Assembly: GCA_944320865.1 (NCBI GenBank)
Contig: CALUJC010000071.1
Coordinates: 1 to 59,376, forward strand
From: an uncultured Bacteroides sp.
GTDB lineage: Bacteria > Bacteroidota > Bacteroidia > Bacteroidales > Bacteroidaceae
DNA length: 59,376 nucleotides
Reading direction: 5' to 3'
Every line of letters begins with the position of its first letter. Position 1 is the stretch's first letter. A model generated the notes under the pieces. That model searched no databases. It was not told the DNA's origin and saw nothing but the letters and a program-made list of their open reading frames with translations. The position numbers and the translations under genes are program-made. Shown here one piece after another: positions 43,008-53,100 of this stretch.

Positions 43008-44573
43008 ATGAAAAGAAAAGATATATTGGAAGCAGCCCGCCGGCAGGATTTCCGGTGCGACGTGCTGGTGATAGGCGGCGGTGCCACCGGATTGGGGACG
43101 GCCGTCGATGCGGCTTGCCGTGGGTATAAAACCATTTTGCTGGAGCAGCACGACTTTGCCAAGGCCACTTCGAGCCGCAGCACCAAGCTGGTGCACGGCG
43201 GGGTGCGCTACCTGGCGCAGGGCGATGTGCAGATGGTGATTGGCGCCCTGCACGAGCGCGGCCGCATGCGGCAGAACGCGCCCCACCTGGTGAAGGACAT
43301 GCGCTTCATCATAGGCAACTACCGCTGGTGGGAGCAGGCCTTTTACACCGTGGGGCTGACGTGTTACGACGTGCTGGCCGGGCGGTTGGGCCTGGGGCGC
43401 TCGCTGCCCTTGCCCAAGCGGACGGTGAAGAAAGAAATTCCCGGCATCAGGCACGAAGGCCTGCGGGGCGGGGTGGTGTACCACGACGGGCAGTTTGACG
43501 ACGCACGCATGGCCATCACCTTGGCGCAGACGCTGGTGGACCACGGCGGCCTGTGCCTGAACTATGTAAAAGTAATCAGCCTGAATAAGGGCGCCGACGG
43601 AAAGCTGTGCAGCGTGGAGGCGGTCGACCAGCTGAGCGGCGAGCACTACACCATCCGCGCCAAGCTCTTTGTCAATGCCACCGGCGTGTTTGCCGACGAC
43701 ATCATGCAGATGGATGCTCCCGAGGTGCGGAAGAAGATACGCCCCAGCCAGGGCGTACACCTCATAGTGGACAGCAAGTTTTTGGGCGGAAACTCGGCGC
43801 TGATGATTCCCAAGACGAAAGACGGTCGCGTGCTCTTCGGCGTGCCCTGGCACGGCAAGGTGGTGCTGGGCACCACCGACACCCCCCTTGACGAAGAGAC
43901 CCTCGAGCCCCGCGCCTTGGACAGCGAGGTGGACTTCATTCTGGACCAGGCCGGACAGTATCTGGAGCAGAAGCCCACGCGGGCCGACGTGCTGGCCGTG
44001 TTTGCCGGCTTGCGCCCGCTGGCTGCGCCGACCGATGCCGATGGAAAGAAGACCAAGGAAATCTCGCGCAACCACAAGATATACCGTTCGCCTTCGGGCC
44101 TGCTCACCATCACGGGCGGCAAGTGGACCACCTACCGCGAAATGGCCGAAGACGCCATTAATATAGGTATGGAGATGGCCGGCCTGCCCCGCAAGGAGTG
44201 CGTCACCAAGCACCTCAAGGTACATGGCTACGCCAAGCCCACGGGCGACACGTCGTGGAACTACGTGTATGGCAGCGACGCGGCCCGCATCAGGCAGCTG
44301 GAGCAGGAGTGTCCCGAATACGCCGCCCCCCTGCACCCCGGCTACACCTTCACCGGTGCCCACGTGGCCTGGGCCGTGCGCGAGGAGATGGCCGAGACGG
44401 TGGAAGACGTGCTGGCACGCCGCGTGCGCGCCCTCTTCCTCGATGCCCGCGCCGCCATGGCCATGGCGCCCAAGGTGGCAGCCATCATGGCCCGCGAGGC
44501 CGGCAAGACCGAGGAGTGGCAGCGCCAACAGGTGCACGACTTCGTGGAGCTGGCCAAGGGCTACGTGCTGTAA
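43008..44573 (+). CDS. Glycerol-3-phosphate dehydrogenase, FAD-dependent (GlpD/GlpA type)
   Basis: A 521-residue flavoprotein that oxidises sn-glycerol 3-phosphate to dihydroxyacetone phosphate and passes electrons to quinone. The FAD-binding VIGGGATGLGTAVDAA is at 21-36. SSRSTKLVHGGVRYLAQGD and LRPLAAPTDAD are family signatures, followed by the C-terminal DAO-C domain. GlpB/GlpC subunits are not adjacent, so it may act as a GlpD-like single subunit. First gene of the glp cluster. Confidence 0.93.
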   Translation: MKRKDILEAARRQDFRCDVLVIGGGATGLGTAVDAACRGYKTILLEQHDFAKATSSRSTKLVHGGVRYLAQGDVQMVIGALHERGRMRQNAPHLVKDMRFIIGNYRWWEQAFYTVGLTCYDVLAGRLGLGRSLPLPKRTVKKEIPGIRHEGLRGGVVYHDGQFDDARMAITLAQTLVDHGGLCLNYVKVISLNKGADGKLCSVEAVDQLSGEHYTIRAKLFVNATGVFADDIMQMDAPEVRKKIRPSQGVHLIVDSKFLGGNSALMIPKTKDGRVLFGVPWHGKVVLGTTDTPLDEETLEPRALDSEVDFILDQAGQYLEQKPTRADVLAVFAGLRPLAAPTDADGKKTKEISRNHKIYRSPSGLLTITGGKWTTYREMAEDAINIGMEMAGLPRKECVTKHLKVHGYAKPTGDTSWNYVYGSDAARIRQLEQECPEYAAPLHPGYTFTGAHVAWAVREEMAETVEDVLARRVRALFLDARAAMAMAPKVAAIMAREAGKTEEWQRQQVHDFVELAKGYVL

Positions 44574-44609
44574 GCCCGGCCCTCCGCAACACGCTATGCC
44601 ACAGCCACT

Positions 44610-44700
44610 TGGTAACGTTCCAACGCTACCGTGCTGGCGATACTAAGCTACCGCGCTGGCCTTCCAACGCCAGGAAGCGGGTTGTACTACCCCCGGTCGT
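44610..44700. repeat. REP-like hairpin-chain repeat, copy H
   Basis: Modules GGTAACGTTCCAACGCTACC, CTGGCGATACTAAGCTACC and CTGGCCTTCCAACGCCAG occur in tandem in the gap between the dehydrogenase and the diesterase genes. Confidence 0.65.
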
Positions 44701-44753
44701 CGGCCTACGCAGGCGAGAAGATAACCTATGAAACAACCATAACCTGATGAACA

Positions 44754-45656
44754 ATGAACACAACGCTCAGACTTTTACAACTCAGCATCCTGTGCCTGTC
44801 GGCCCTGGCCTCCTGCCAGATGATGGCACCTGTAGGCGAAGGCGGCGACGCACACCGGCTTCCGGCCGCCGATGGCAGCACAGTGCACGAATATTTCCGG
44901 TACAAAGCCGACGGCAGCATCCTGGTGAGCGGCCATCGTGGCGGGCGCGAAAAGGGTTTCCCCGAAAACTCCATCGAGGGGTTCGAAAACGTGTTGCGCC
45001 AGCTGCCCGCCTTCTTTGAGATTGACCCCCGCCTCACGAAGGACAGTGTCATCGTGCTGATGCACGACGCCACCCTGGACCGCACCACCACTGCCTCCGG
45101 CCGGCTTGCCGACTACACTTGGGACGAGCTGCAGGATGTGCGCCTCAAGGACTATGACGGCCGCGTCACCTCCTGCCGCATCCCCACCCTGGAAGAAGCC
45201 ATCGTGTGGAGCAAGGGCCGCACCGTCATCAACCTCGACAAGAAAGACGTGCCCCTGGAGCGCATTGTCGCCCTCATCCGCAAGCACAAGGCCGAAGACC
45301 ACGTCATGCTCACGGTGCACACCGGCGCCCAGGCGCGCTACTACTACGACCGCCTGCCCGGCATCATGCTGTCGGCCTTCGTGCGCAACGAGGCCGAGTT
45401 TGACGACATGGCCATCTCCGGCGTGCCCTGGCAGCACATGATAGCCTACGTAGGCCCCACCATCGACGACTCCAACCGCGCCATCGTAGAGCGGCTGCAC
45501 CGCCTGGGCGTGCGTTGCATGATATCCGTGGCGCCCACCCACGACCGCCTGCCTGCGGAGGCCGAACGTGCCGCCGCCTACCGGCAGGAGATAAGCAAAC
45601 ATCCCGACATAATAGAAACCGATATACCTACAGAAGTATGGAAAGCGCTAAAATAA
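44754..45656 (+). CDS. Glycerophosphodiester phosphodiesterase, lipoprotein
   Basis: A 300-residue protein with a lipobox (ALASC, Cys21), so membrane-anchored in the periplasm or outer surface. The GDPD motifs are complete: His61-Arg62 in SGHRGGREKGFPENS, Glu89 and Asp91 in FEIDPRL, and His104 in LMHDATLDRT. It hydrolyses deacylated phospholipids or lipoteichoic-acid-like chains to glycerol phosphate and an alcohol. Its last 19 bases overlap the next gene, so they are translationally linked. Confidence 0.92.
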   Translation: MNTTLRLLQLSILCLSALASCQMMAPVGEGGDAHRLPAADGSTVHEYFRYKADGSILVSGHRGGREKGFPENSIEGFENVLRQLPAFFEIDPRLTKDSVIVLMHDATLDRTTTASGRLADYTWDELQDVRLKDYDGRVTSCRIPTLEEAIVWSKGRTVINLDKKDVPLERIVALIRKHKAEDHVMLTVHTGAQARYYYDRLPGIMLSAFVRNEAEFDDMAISGVPWQHMIAYVGPTIDDSNRAIVERLHRLGVRCMISVAPTHDRLPAEAERAAAYRQEISKHPDIIETDIPTEVWKALK

Positions 45657-47077
45657 CCCTGACATTGGACGCTTCGGTCATCGAAGCCCTGTACAAAGCA
45701 ATAAAAGACAGTTATATGCAGACCCCGAACTGCACGGCCGGCCTCTCGCGGGTGGAGAAAGCCCTGCAAGCCGCCAGCGACACGAAGGCGCTGCACATAG
45801 GCGGCGGCATCATCGGCGAGGCGGGCAGCTTGTTTGCCGCGCAGTTTCCCGGCCGGACGGCGGTCATCGTGGCCGACGCCACTACCTACCGTGTGGCCGG
45901 CAGCCGGGTGCAGCAGGCCTTGCAGGCCGCAGGCATCAGCCAGTTGCCGCCCTTCGTCTTTACCGACCCCGGCCTGTATGCCCGCTACGACTATGTCGAC
46001 CGTCTGACGGACTTCCTGAAAGGCAACAGTGCCATTCCGGTAGCCGTGGGCTCGGGCACCATCAACGACCTTACGAAGCTGTCTTCGCACCTGGCCGGAC
46101 GCCGCTACATGACGGTGGCCACCGCCGCCTCCATGGACGGCTACACGGCTTTCGGCGCCTCCATTACGAAGGACGGTGCCAAGCAGACGTTCAGTTGTCC
46201 GGCTCCGCAGGCGGTGCTGGCCGATATCGACATCATCCGCCATGCCCCTGCGCAGATGACGGCTTCGGGCTATGCCGACCTGTTTGCCAAGCTCACTGCC
46301 GGGGCCGACTGGATACTGGCCGACTGGATGGGCGTGGAGCCCATCGACAACCAGGCATGGGCCATCGTGCAGGATGGGTTGAAGGACGCCCTGGCCGACC
46401 CTGAAGGCGCTCGCCGGGGCGATGCCCGAGCCATCGAGCAACTGATAGAGGGCCTGATGCTGGGCGGATTTGCCATGCAGTGGTCTAAGTCGAGCCGCCC
46501 GGCCTCGGGCGCAGAGCACCAGTTCAGCCACCTGTGGAACATGGAGCACCACCTGAACCAGGGCCAGACGGTGTCCCACGGCTTCCAGGTCGGCATAGGC
46601 ATGCTGGCTGTCACGGCCTTCTACGAGCAGGTGCTGAACACGTCGTTCGAAGACCTCGACGTGGAGGCTTGCTGCGACCGCTGGCCTGCCGACGAAGAGA
46701 TAGAAGCACGCGCCCGCGAGATGTTCAAGGGCACCGACTTCCCGGACATCGGCGTGCAGGAAACCCGTGCCAAGTCGGTGACCCGCCGGCAGCTTGCCGC
46801 CCAGTTGCAGCAGCTGAAGGACTATTGGCCGCAGATATGCCGGCGCCTGTCCGACCAGCTGTTGCCCTACAAGGAGGTGAAGCAACGCCTGCAGCTGGTA
46901 GGTGCCCCCATCGAGCCCGAGGAGATAGGCATCAGCCGCCGTCGCTTGCGCGATTCGTTTGTGCGGGCGCAGTACATCCGCCGTCGCTTTACGGTGCTCG
47001 ACCTCGCCGTGCGCACCGGCTACATGGACCGCTGGCTCGACGCCCTGTTCGGCAAAGGAGGCATTTGGGAGATTTGA
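45638..47077 (+). CDS. sn-Glycerol-1-phosphate dehydrogenase (AraM/EgsA-like)
   Basis: A 479-residue protein of the iron-containing/dehydroquinate-synthase-like fold. The NAD-binding GGGIIGEAG and VAVGSGTINDLTKL, the substrate segment ATAASMDGYTA, and likely metal ligands Asp214 (GYADLFAK), His294 (GAEHQFSHLWNMEHH) and His314 (QTVSHGFQVG) identify G1P dehydrogenase. It interconverts sn-glycerol 1-phosphate and DHAP. It is longer than archaeal EgsA, with about 100 extra C-terminal residues like bacterial AraM. The start at 45638 overlaps the diesterase gene by 19 bases; the longer frame from 45515 runs inside that gene. Confidence 0.88.
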   Translation: MESAKITLTLDASVIEALYKAIKDSYMQTPNCTAGLSRVEKALQAASDTKALHIGGGIIGEAGSLFAAQFPGRTAVIVADATTYRVAGSRVQQALQAAGISQLPPFVFTDPGLYARYDYVDRLTDFLKGNSAIPVAVGSGTINDLTKLSSHLAGRRYMTVATAASMDGYTAFGASITKDGAKQTFSCPAPQAVLADIDIIRHAPAQMTASGYADLFAKLTAGADWILADWMGVEPIDNQAWAIVQDGLKDALADPEGARRGDARAIEQLIEGLMLGGFAMQWSKSSRPASGAEHQFSHLWNMEHHLNQGQTVSHGFQVGIGMLAVTAFYEQVLNTSFEDLDVEACCDRWPADEEIEARAREMFKGTDFPDIGVQETRAKSVTRRQLAAQLQQLKDYWPQICRRLSDQLLPYKEVKQRLQLVGAPIEPEEIGISRRRLRDSFVRAQYIRRRFTVLDLAVRTGYMDRWLDALFGKGGIWEI

Positions 47078-47110
47078 CTGGCGCTTCTTCAGTTTTCAAT
47101 AGGATGACAC

Positions 47111-47136
47111 GGGGAGATGCCACCGTCTCCCTCTTT
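47111..47136 (+). other. Hairpin before glpT-like gene
   Basis: GGGAGA and TCTCCC form a 6-base stem followed by CTCTTTGT in the 85-base gap. It could attenuate read-through or stabilise an mRNA end; weak evidence. Confidence 0.3.
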
Positions 47137-47162
47137 GTATCAACGTATAAAACATTAAACAG

Positions 47163-48458
47163 ATGAGTAATAGCAGTTTTTACCAAAGCTTGTCCGCCGA
47201 AGAGAGCAAGCGCTTCAAGTACTGGCAGCGTCGCACCATCATTGCCAGTATGATAGGCTATGCGTTGTTCTACTTCGTGCGCAAGAATCTGAGTATAGCC
47301 ATGCCCGGCATGCAGGAAGACCTGGGCATCACGAAGACCGACTTGGGCCTGTTCCTTACCCTGCACGGGCTGATTTACGGGGTGTCGAAGTTTGCCAACG
47401 GCTTCATTGGCGACCGCGTCAATGCCCGTTACTTCATGGTGACGGGCCTGGTGCTGTCCGCCGTGTGCAACATTGTGTTCGGCTTCAGCGCGGCCGTACT
47501 GGTGTTTGGCATCGTGTGGATGCTGAACGGATGGTTTCAGGGCATGGGCTTTCCGCCCTGTGCACGCCTGCTGACGCACTGGATTCCGCCTACCGAGCTG
47601 GCCACCAAGATGTCCATCTGGAATACTTCACATTCCATCGGCGCGGGCATCGTGGTGGTGTTCTGCGGCTACGTGGTGGGCTTGGGCTGGCGTTGGTGTT
47701 TCTTCCTGCCGTCTATTGTGGCGCTGTTGGGAGCCGTCTACCTGTGGTTTGCCTTGCGCGACACGCCGAAGTCCGTGGGATTGCCCGAAATACGGGTTGC
47801 CTCCGAGCCGCAGCAGGAGGAGAAGGACGATAAGGCCTTCAAGCAGATTGTCAGGAAGAAGGTTTTCGGCAACCCCTACATCTGGATTATCGCCGTGGCC
47901 AACTTCTTCGTATATACCGTGCGTTATGCCGTGCTCGACTGGGGTCCCACGCTGCTCAGCGAGTGGAAGCACGTCAACATAGAGCATGCCGGCTGGATGG
48001 TGGCCGCCTTCGAGGTGTCGGGCATCGTGGGCATGCTGGCTGCAGGCTGGGCCACCGACCGCGTGTTTGGAGGCCGTGGGCCGCGCACGTGCGTGGTATG
48101 CATGGCGGCGGCCACGGTGTTCATCGGGCTGTTTTGGGCGATGGATGCGCCGCCTGTCTGGCTGGCCACCCTGGTGCTGGGTGCGGCCGGTTTCTGCATC
48201 TACGGGCCGCAGGCCTTGGTGGGCATTGCCGCTGCCAATCTGGCTACGAAGCAGGCTGCGGCCACGGCTGTGGGCTTCACGGGCCTGTTCGGCTATGCCA
48301 GCACCATCCTTTCGGGCTGGGGACTGGGGCTGCTGGTCGAGTCGTTCGGGTGGAACTATGCCATCGGTGTGTTGATTATCATAGCCCTGGCGGGCACGGC
48401 AGCCTTCATCCTGGCATGGCCTGCCAAGGCTGACGGATACGGAAAGGAGGAGAAGTAG
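47163..48458 (+). CDS. GlpT/UhpT-like organophosphate:phosphate antiporter
   Basis: A 431-residue major-facilitator protein with about 12 membrane segments. Family signatures: YALFYFVRKNLSIAMPGM with the substrate-binding Arg40, GFIGDRVNARYFM after helix 2, FPPCARLLTHW and WNTSHSIG, which is typical of GlpT. It would import glycerol phosphate in exchange for phosphate across the inner membrane. Placed after the two dehydrogenase genes, glycerol phosphates (either stereoisomer) are the likely cargo. Confidence 0.9.
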   Translation: MSNSSFYQSLSAEESKRFKYWQRRTIIASMIGYALFYFVRKNLSIAMPGMQEDLGITKTDLGLFLTLHGLIYGVSKFANGFIGDRVNARYFMVTGLVLSAVCNIVFGFSAAVLVFGIVWMLNGWFQGMGFPPCARLLTHWIPPTELATKMSIWNTSHSIGAGIVVVFCGYVVGLGWRWCFFLPSIVALLGAVYLWFALRDTPKSVGLPEIRVASEPQQEEKDDKAFKQIVRKKVFGNPYIWIIAVANFFVYTVRYAVLDWGPTLLSEWKHVNIEHAGWMVAAFEVSGIVGMLAAGWATDRVFGGRGPRTCVVCMAAATVFIGLFWAMDAPPVWLATLVLGAAGFCIYGPQALVGIAAANLATKQAAATAVGFTGLFGYASTILSGWGLGLLVESFGWNYAIGVLIIIALAGTAAFILAWPAKADGYGKEEK

Positions 48459-48459
48459 C

Positions 48460-49350
48460 ATGGAGGTTATCAACGGTATCTATTTGCCGCCGGCGGCAGG
48501 CATGAAGGCCTTGTCGAGGCGGTTGAGGCAGATAAAGCACGTGGCGCTGGATATGGACGGCACCATCTACAACGGGCGCACGCTGTTCCCCTTCACCAAT
48601 CCCTTCCTGGCCAGGCTGAAGGAGCTGGGCATAGGTTATTCCTTCCTGACGAACAACCCTTCGAAGAGCGTGGCCGACTACGTGGTGCACCTGCGCAAGA
48701 TGGGCGTGGAGGCTTCGGAAGGCGACTTCTACACTTCGGCGCAGGCCACGATAGACTTTCTGCGGAGCGAGCGTCCCGATGTAAAGAGTCTCTTCATACT
48801 GGGCACGCCCAGCATGATAAGGGAGTTTGAAGAAGCAGGGTTCCGCTCCACAGCCGACAGCAGCTTGGACGAGCCCGACGCCGTGCTGGTGAGCTTCGAC
48901 CTTACGCTGGCCTACAGCCGCCTGTGCCGCGCGGCCTGGTGGATAAAGCAAGGGAAATTCTACGTGGCTACCAATCCGGACAAGGTGTGCCCCACCGACC
49001 TGGAGACGGTACTGGTGGACTGCGGTTCCATCTGCCACAGCCTGGAGCATGCCACCGGACGCATGCCCGACGTGGTGGTGGGCAAGCCCGACCCGCGCAT
49101 GCTGAACGGCGTGATGAAGCGCTACGGCGTGCAGCCCTCGCAAGTGGCCATGGTGGGCGACCGCATCTACACGGACTTGCTGATGGCTTACCGGGCGGAG
49201 GCCTTGGGCGTGCTGGTGCTTTCCGGCGAGACAGACCTGGAGACGGCGCGCACCAGCCATCCCGTGCCCGACATGATTATCCAGGACCTGAGCGTTTTCG
49301 ACCGTCTGCTCGAGGCTGTCTACGAGCCTTCGTTCAGCGAGGTGCCTTGA
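48460..49350 (+). CDS. HAD-IIA phosphatase (NagD/AraL-like)
   Basis: A 296-residue HAD superfamily protein. The nucleophile motif is ALDMDGTIYNG (Asp31, Asp33), the second motif FLTNNPSKS, and the last acidic motif MVGDRIYTDL, with a type IIA cap. The family dephosphorylates sugar or glycerol phosphates. One base separates it from the glpT-like gene. The combination with a G1P dehydrogenase parallels the araL-araM pair of the Bacillus subtilis ara operon, so a glycerol-1-phosphate or related substrate is plausible. Confidence 0.88.
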   Translation: MEVINGIYLPPAAGMKALSRRLRQIKHVALDMDGTIYNGRTLFPFTNPFLARLKELGIGYSFLTNNPSKSVADYVVHLRKMGVEASEGDFYTSAQATIDFLRSERPDVKSLFILGTPSMIREFEEAGFRSTADSSLDEPDAVLVSFDLTLAYSRLCRAAWWIKQGKFYVATNPDKVCPTDLETVLVDCGSICHSLEHATGRMPDVVVGKPDPRMLNGVMKRYGVQPSQVAMVGDRIYTDLLMAYRAEALGVLVLSGETDLETARTSHPVPDMIIQDLSVFDRLLEAVYEPSFSEVP

Positions 49351-49354
49351 GGCG

Positions 49355-49440
49355 GGGGCGTAGTATAGCCCTCCCGCTGGCGTAGGAACGCCCGCTCGGT
49401 AGCGTAGTATCACTACCGGGCGGGCGTTTCAACGCTGCGA
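49355..49440. repeat. REP-like hairpin-chain repeat, copy I
   Basis: Modules GGCGTAGTATAGCC, CTGGCGTAGGAACGCC, GGTAGCGTAGTATCACTACC and GGGCGGGCGTTTCAACGC occur between two convergent genes; nearly the same order as copy F. Confidence 0.65.
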
Positions 49441-49449
49441 ATCCTGGGT

Positions 49450-50109
49450 TTATAGCAGCTTAAATGCGTAGCCCTCTTCGCGCAGGAAGTCGATGGCACG
49501 GGGCAGGGCGTAGGTCAGATTGCCGTTGTTCCACGACTTCAGCGAGTCGTGGAAGGTGATGATGGAGCCGTTGCGGGCGTAGCGCATCACGTTGGCCAGC
49601 ACCTGGGGCGGGCGCAGCTTGCAGCTGTAGTCGCGCGTCACGAGGTCCCACATCACGATGCGGTAGTGCTTCTTCAGCACCATGTACTGGCCCCACGTCA
49701 TGTGTCCGTGGGGCGGGCGGAACAGCAACGGTTGCAGGGCCTGCTCCAGCCGGTCGGGCTGTGCGGAGCAGGCTTCGTGCATGTATTGCTGCGCCTTGTC
49801 GGTGTTGGTGAGGTAGCTTTTGAAGGTGTTCTCAAATCCGCGGATGTGGTTGAACGTGTGGTTGCCGATGCGGTGCCCCTGTTCCACCACTTGGCGGAAC
49901 ACGTCGGGGTGCTTGCGTATGTTGTCGCCCACCATGAAGAAGGTGGCCTTCACGCCATACTGCTCCAGCAGCCCGAGTACCCAGGGGGTGACTTCGGGGA
50001 TGGGGCCGTCGTCGAAGGTGAGGTAGACAGCCCGTTCGTCGGGATTCATCCGCCACAACGCTCCGGGATACAGCTTCCGGAGCAGTGTGGGAGGTTGTTC
50101 AATCAGCAT
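49450..50109 (-). CDS. Polysaccharide deacetylase family protein (NodB domain)
   Basis: A 219-residue carbohydrate esterase family 4 protein. TFDDGP (31-36) carries the catalytic and metal Asp pair; His84 and His88 of GNHTFNH complete the metal site. RPPHGHMTWGQY is motif 3. There is no signal peptide, so it may act in the cytoplasm or be membrane associated. It removes N-acetyl groups from polysaccharides, and such genes often accompany peptidoglycan or surface glycan synthesis. It is 16 bases downstream of the DUF2723 gene and likely co-transcribed with it. Confidence 0.88.
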   Translation of the reverse strand: MLIEQPPTLLRKLYPGALWRMNPDERAVYLTFDDGPIPEVTPWVLGLLEQYGVKATFFMVGDNIRKHPDVFRQVVEQGHRIGNHTFNHIRGFENTFKSYLTNTDKAQQYMHEACSAQPDRLEQALQPLLFRPPHGHMTWGQYMVLKKHYRIVMWDLVTRDYSCKLRPPQVLANVMRYARNGSIITFHDSLKSWNNGNLTYALPRAIDFLREEGYAFKLL

Positions 50110-50125
50110 AGTAGGGTCTGCGTGT

Positions 50126-53100
50126 TTATTCCATCCTTTCCATGTAGAGGTTGTATATCTCGTCTACCTTGGGCGTGTAGATGTCGGCCAAGGGCGACTG
50201 GTATTGCCTCATCACCTTCACTACGGCATCGAGCAGCGCCCAGTTGTATTCCAGTTCGCTGACGGAGAGCATGAAGCGCCGCTCGTCCAAACTGAGGTAC
50301 CAGGTGCAGTACTCCACGGCCTTGTCGGCCAGGGCTCGGATGATTTCGTCGCCCTTCTCCTGGTTGCCCAGGCGATACCAGGCTTCGGCCAGCTGTGCGG
50401 CGCCGTTCTGCCAGTCGTAGGGGATGTTGTAGGGGGGCAATACCTTCTCGGCATACTCCAGCGCCTGTTGTGCCTTGTCGTTCTTGCCTTCGGCCAGCAG
50501 TTGCTGTACCAGCTGGGCAAAGATGCGTCTGTGCGTGTGGCACATGCGCATGGCGTTCTCGTCGATGTAGATGCCCGGCTTGTCCACGCCGCCGTACTTG
50601 AACTTGTGCATCAGGTTGTCGAACATCTTCTCGCTGTCTACCTTCACGCCCGTCTTGTTGGTATCGAAGGGGGTGAAGCGGTAGGCCAGACCCTCCTGGA
50701 TGAGGTGGTTGCCCATGTTCAGCTGGTTTTCGGTGCCTACGGTGACGGCGATGTAGAGCGGGCGTTCCCAGTTGGACTCGGCCAGCATCTCCAGCATCAT
50801 CAGCTCGCTCTTGTACAGGGCTTGCTTGCCCTTGAGGGAGATGGTCATGTAGTCGGGTATGCTGTCGCCGGGAATGAGCATACCGCTGCGGCGCACGGCC
50901 TCCTTGTCCACCTTGATGACGATGCTGTCGGTGGGAATCACCTTCAGGTCTTGGTCTTTGGGATTGCGCACCCAGTGCTTCAAGATGTTCTTCAGTTCAT
51001 AGGGATTCTCGCCAAACTCCTTCTGCACGTTTACCAACGCCTCGGGGTTGCCGTTGAGTGCCTGCTTGCGTCCCTCGGCATAGAGGGCGTCGATGCTGGG
51101 CTTGAACTCGGGACGCACGGGGATGTATTCATTGGTGCCCTCCACATACTCCGAGCGGTTCCAAGTGATGGGCAGCGAGGGCGAGTCGTAGGCAGGGCGG
51201 CGCATCTGGTCGATGTACCAGTCAGTCTGCAGGTAGCTCAGGTTGCAGGTGCGCGCATCGGGGCGGAAGCCCTCGGTGTCTTGTCCGTACCACAGGGGGA
51301 AGGTGTCATTGTCTCCGTTGGTAAAGATAACGGGGTTGCCGCCCTCTTGCAGCGACATCAGGTAGTTGTAGCCAAAGTCGCGTGCCATGTAGCGGTCACT
51401 GCGGTCGTGGTCGTCCCACGTCTGGCTGGCCATCTGTATGGGCACCAGCAGGCACAGCAGCGACACCACGACGGCGACGGGCAGGGCCGGACGAAGGTCG
51501 GGCATCCACGTGCCGTGGCTCCAGGCTTCCCGCTGCTCGGGTGTCCAGTCCTTGCTCGATTGTTTGCCGGTCAGCTTGCCGACGAGTTGGGTCAGCCCGG
51601 CCACGCCCATGCCTATCCAGATGGCAAAGGCATAGAACGAGCCAGCGTAGGCATAGTCGCGTTCGCGCGGCTGTGAGGGTGTCTGGTTAAGGTAGAGCAC
51701 AATGGCGATGCCCGTCATGAAGAACAGGAAGAACACCACCCAGAACTGCTGCACGCCCCGCCTTCCGCGGTAGGCTTGCCACAACAGCCCTATGATGCCC
51801 AGCAGCAGGGGCAGGCAGTAGAACACGTTGTGCCCCTTGTTGTCCTTCAGCTCTTGGGGAAGCAGGGTCTGGTCGCCCACCAGCCACTTGTCTATGAAGC
51901 CGATGCCCGTTATCCAGTTGCCATGCTCTATCTCGCCGCTGCCCTGTATGTCGTTTTGCCTTCCGGCAAAGTTCCACATGAAGTAGCGCCAGTACATCCA
52001 GTTCAGTTGGTAGGAGAAGAAGAACTTGATGTTCTCCCACTGCGTGGGCATGTTCACCATCACCATCTCCCCGCACTGGTCGTAGGGCACGTCGTGGCCC
52101 TTGATGTCCTGCCAGGCCAGGTATTGCGAAGTGTGCATGCTACTGTACATGCGGGGGAACAGCATGTTCTGCGCGTACTCATACTCTATGCGTCCCGGCA
52201 CTTCGATGTAGCTGTCCTTTTCGTCGGGCGAGGCCTTCTCCTTGCGGATGAACTTGGTGCCGTTGTACTTGATGCGCGGCTCGCAGTAGCCGTCCTTCAC
52301 GTCGAGCGCCACCTTCGACGAGTAGGCAGGCCCGTAGAACAGCGGGCGTGTGCCATACTGCTCGCGTCCCAGGTATTCGCCCAGGGTGAAGATGTCCTCC
52401 GGCGAGTTCTGGTCCATGGGCGGGTTGGCCGTGGAGCGGATGACTATCAGTGCGTACGACGAATACCCCACCACAATAAGCATGGTGCACAGCAGCGCCG
52501 TGTTGAGCGTGCGCGCGCTGACGCGCCACTTCTCCTTGATGCTTGCCTGTGTCTTGGGATTCAGGTAGAACCACAGCAGGGCTATCACAATCAGCCCGAT
52601 GACCACCGCACTGGCTCCGTGCCCGTAGAAGGGGATGCCCAGCAGGGCTATGGTGAGGATGAACGACAGGGCCATGCGCAGCTTGTCGCGATTCTGGTAG
52701 CTTTCGTACACGCCCCAGATGAGCGCCGACGCCAGCACCAGGATGTACACAATGACGCCCGTGTTGAACGGCATGCCCAGCGTGTTGACAAACAGCAGCT
52801 CGAACCATCCGCCCACCTTCACGATGCCCGGCACGATGCCATACAGCACCACGGCCACCAGCACCGCCGAGCCCAGCAGCGCCAACAGCGACCCCTTGGC
52901 ATTGGCACCCGGAACCTTCTTATAGTAATATACCAGCACGATGGCAGGCAGGCAAAGCAAGTTGAGCAGGTGCACGCCTATGCTGAGTCCCGTCAGGTAG
53001 GCAATGAGCACCAGCCAGCGGTCGCTGTGCGGCTGGTCGGCCACATCCTCCCACTTCAGTATCAGCCAGAACACGATGGCGGTGAACAGCGACGAGAAGG

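Noticed and set aside
45515-45637. Upstream start for the G1P dehydrogenase
   Set aside because: It would add 41 residues encoded out of frame inside the GDPD gene; MESAKITLTL fits the start.
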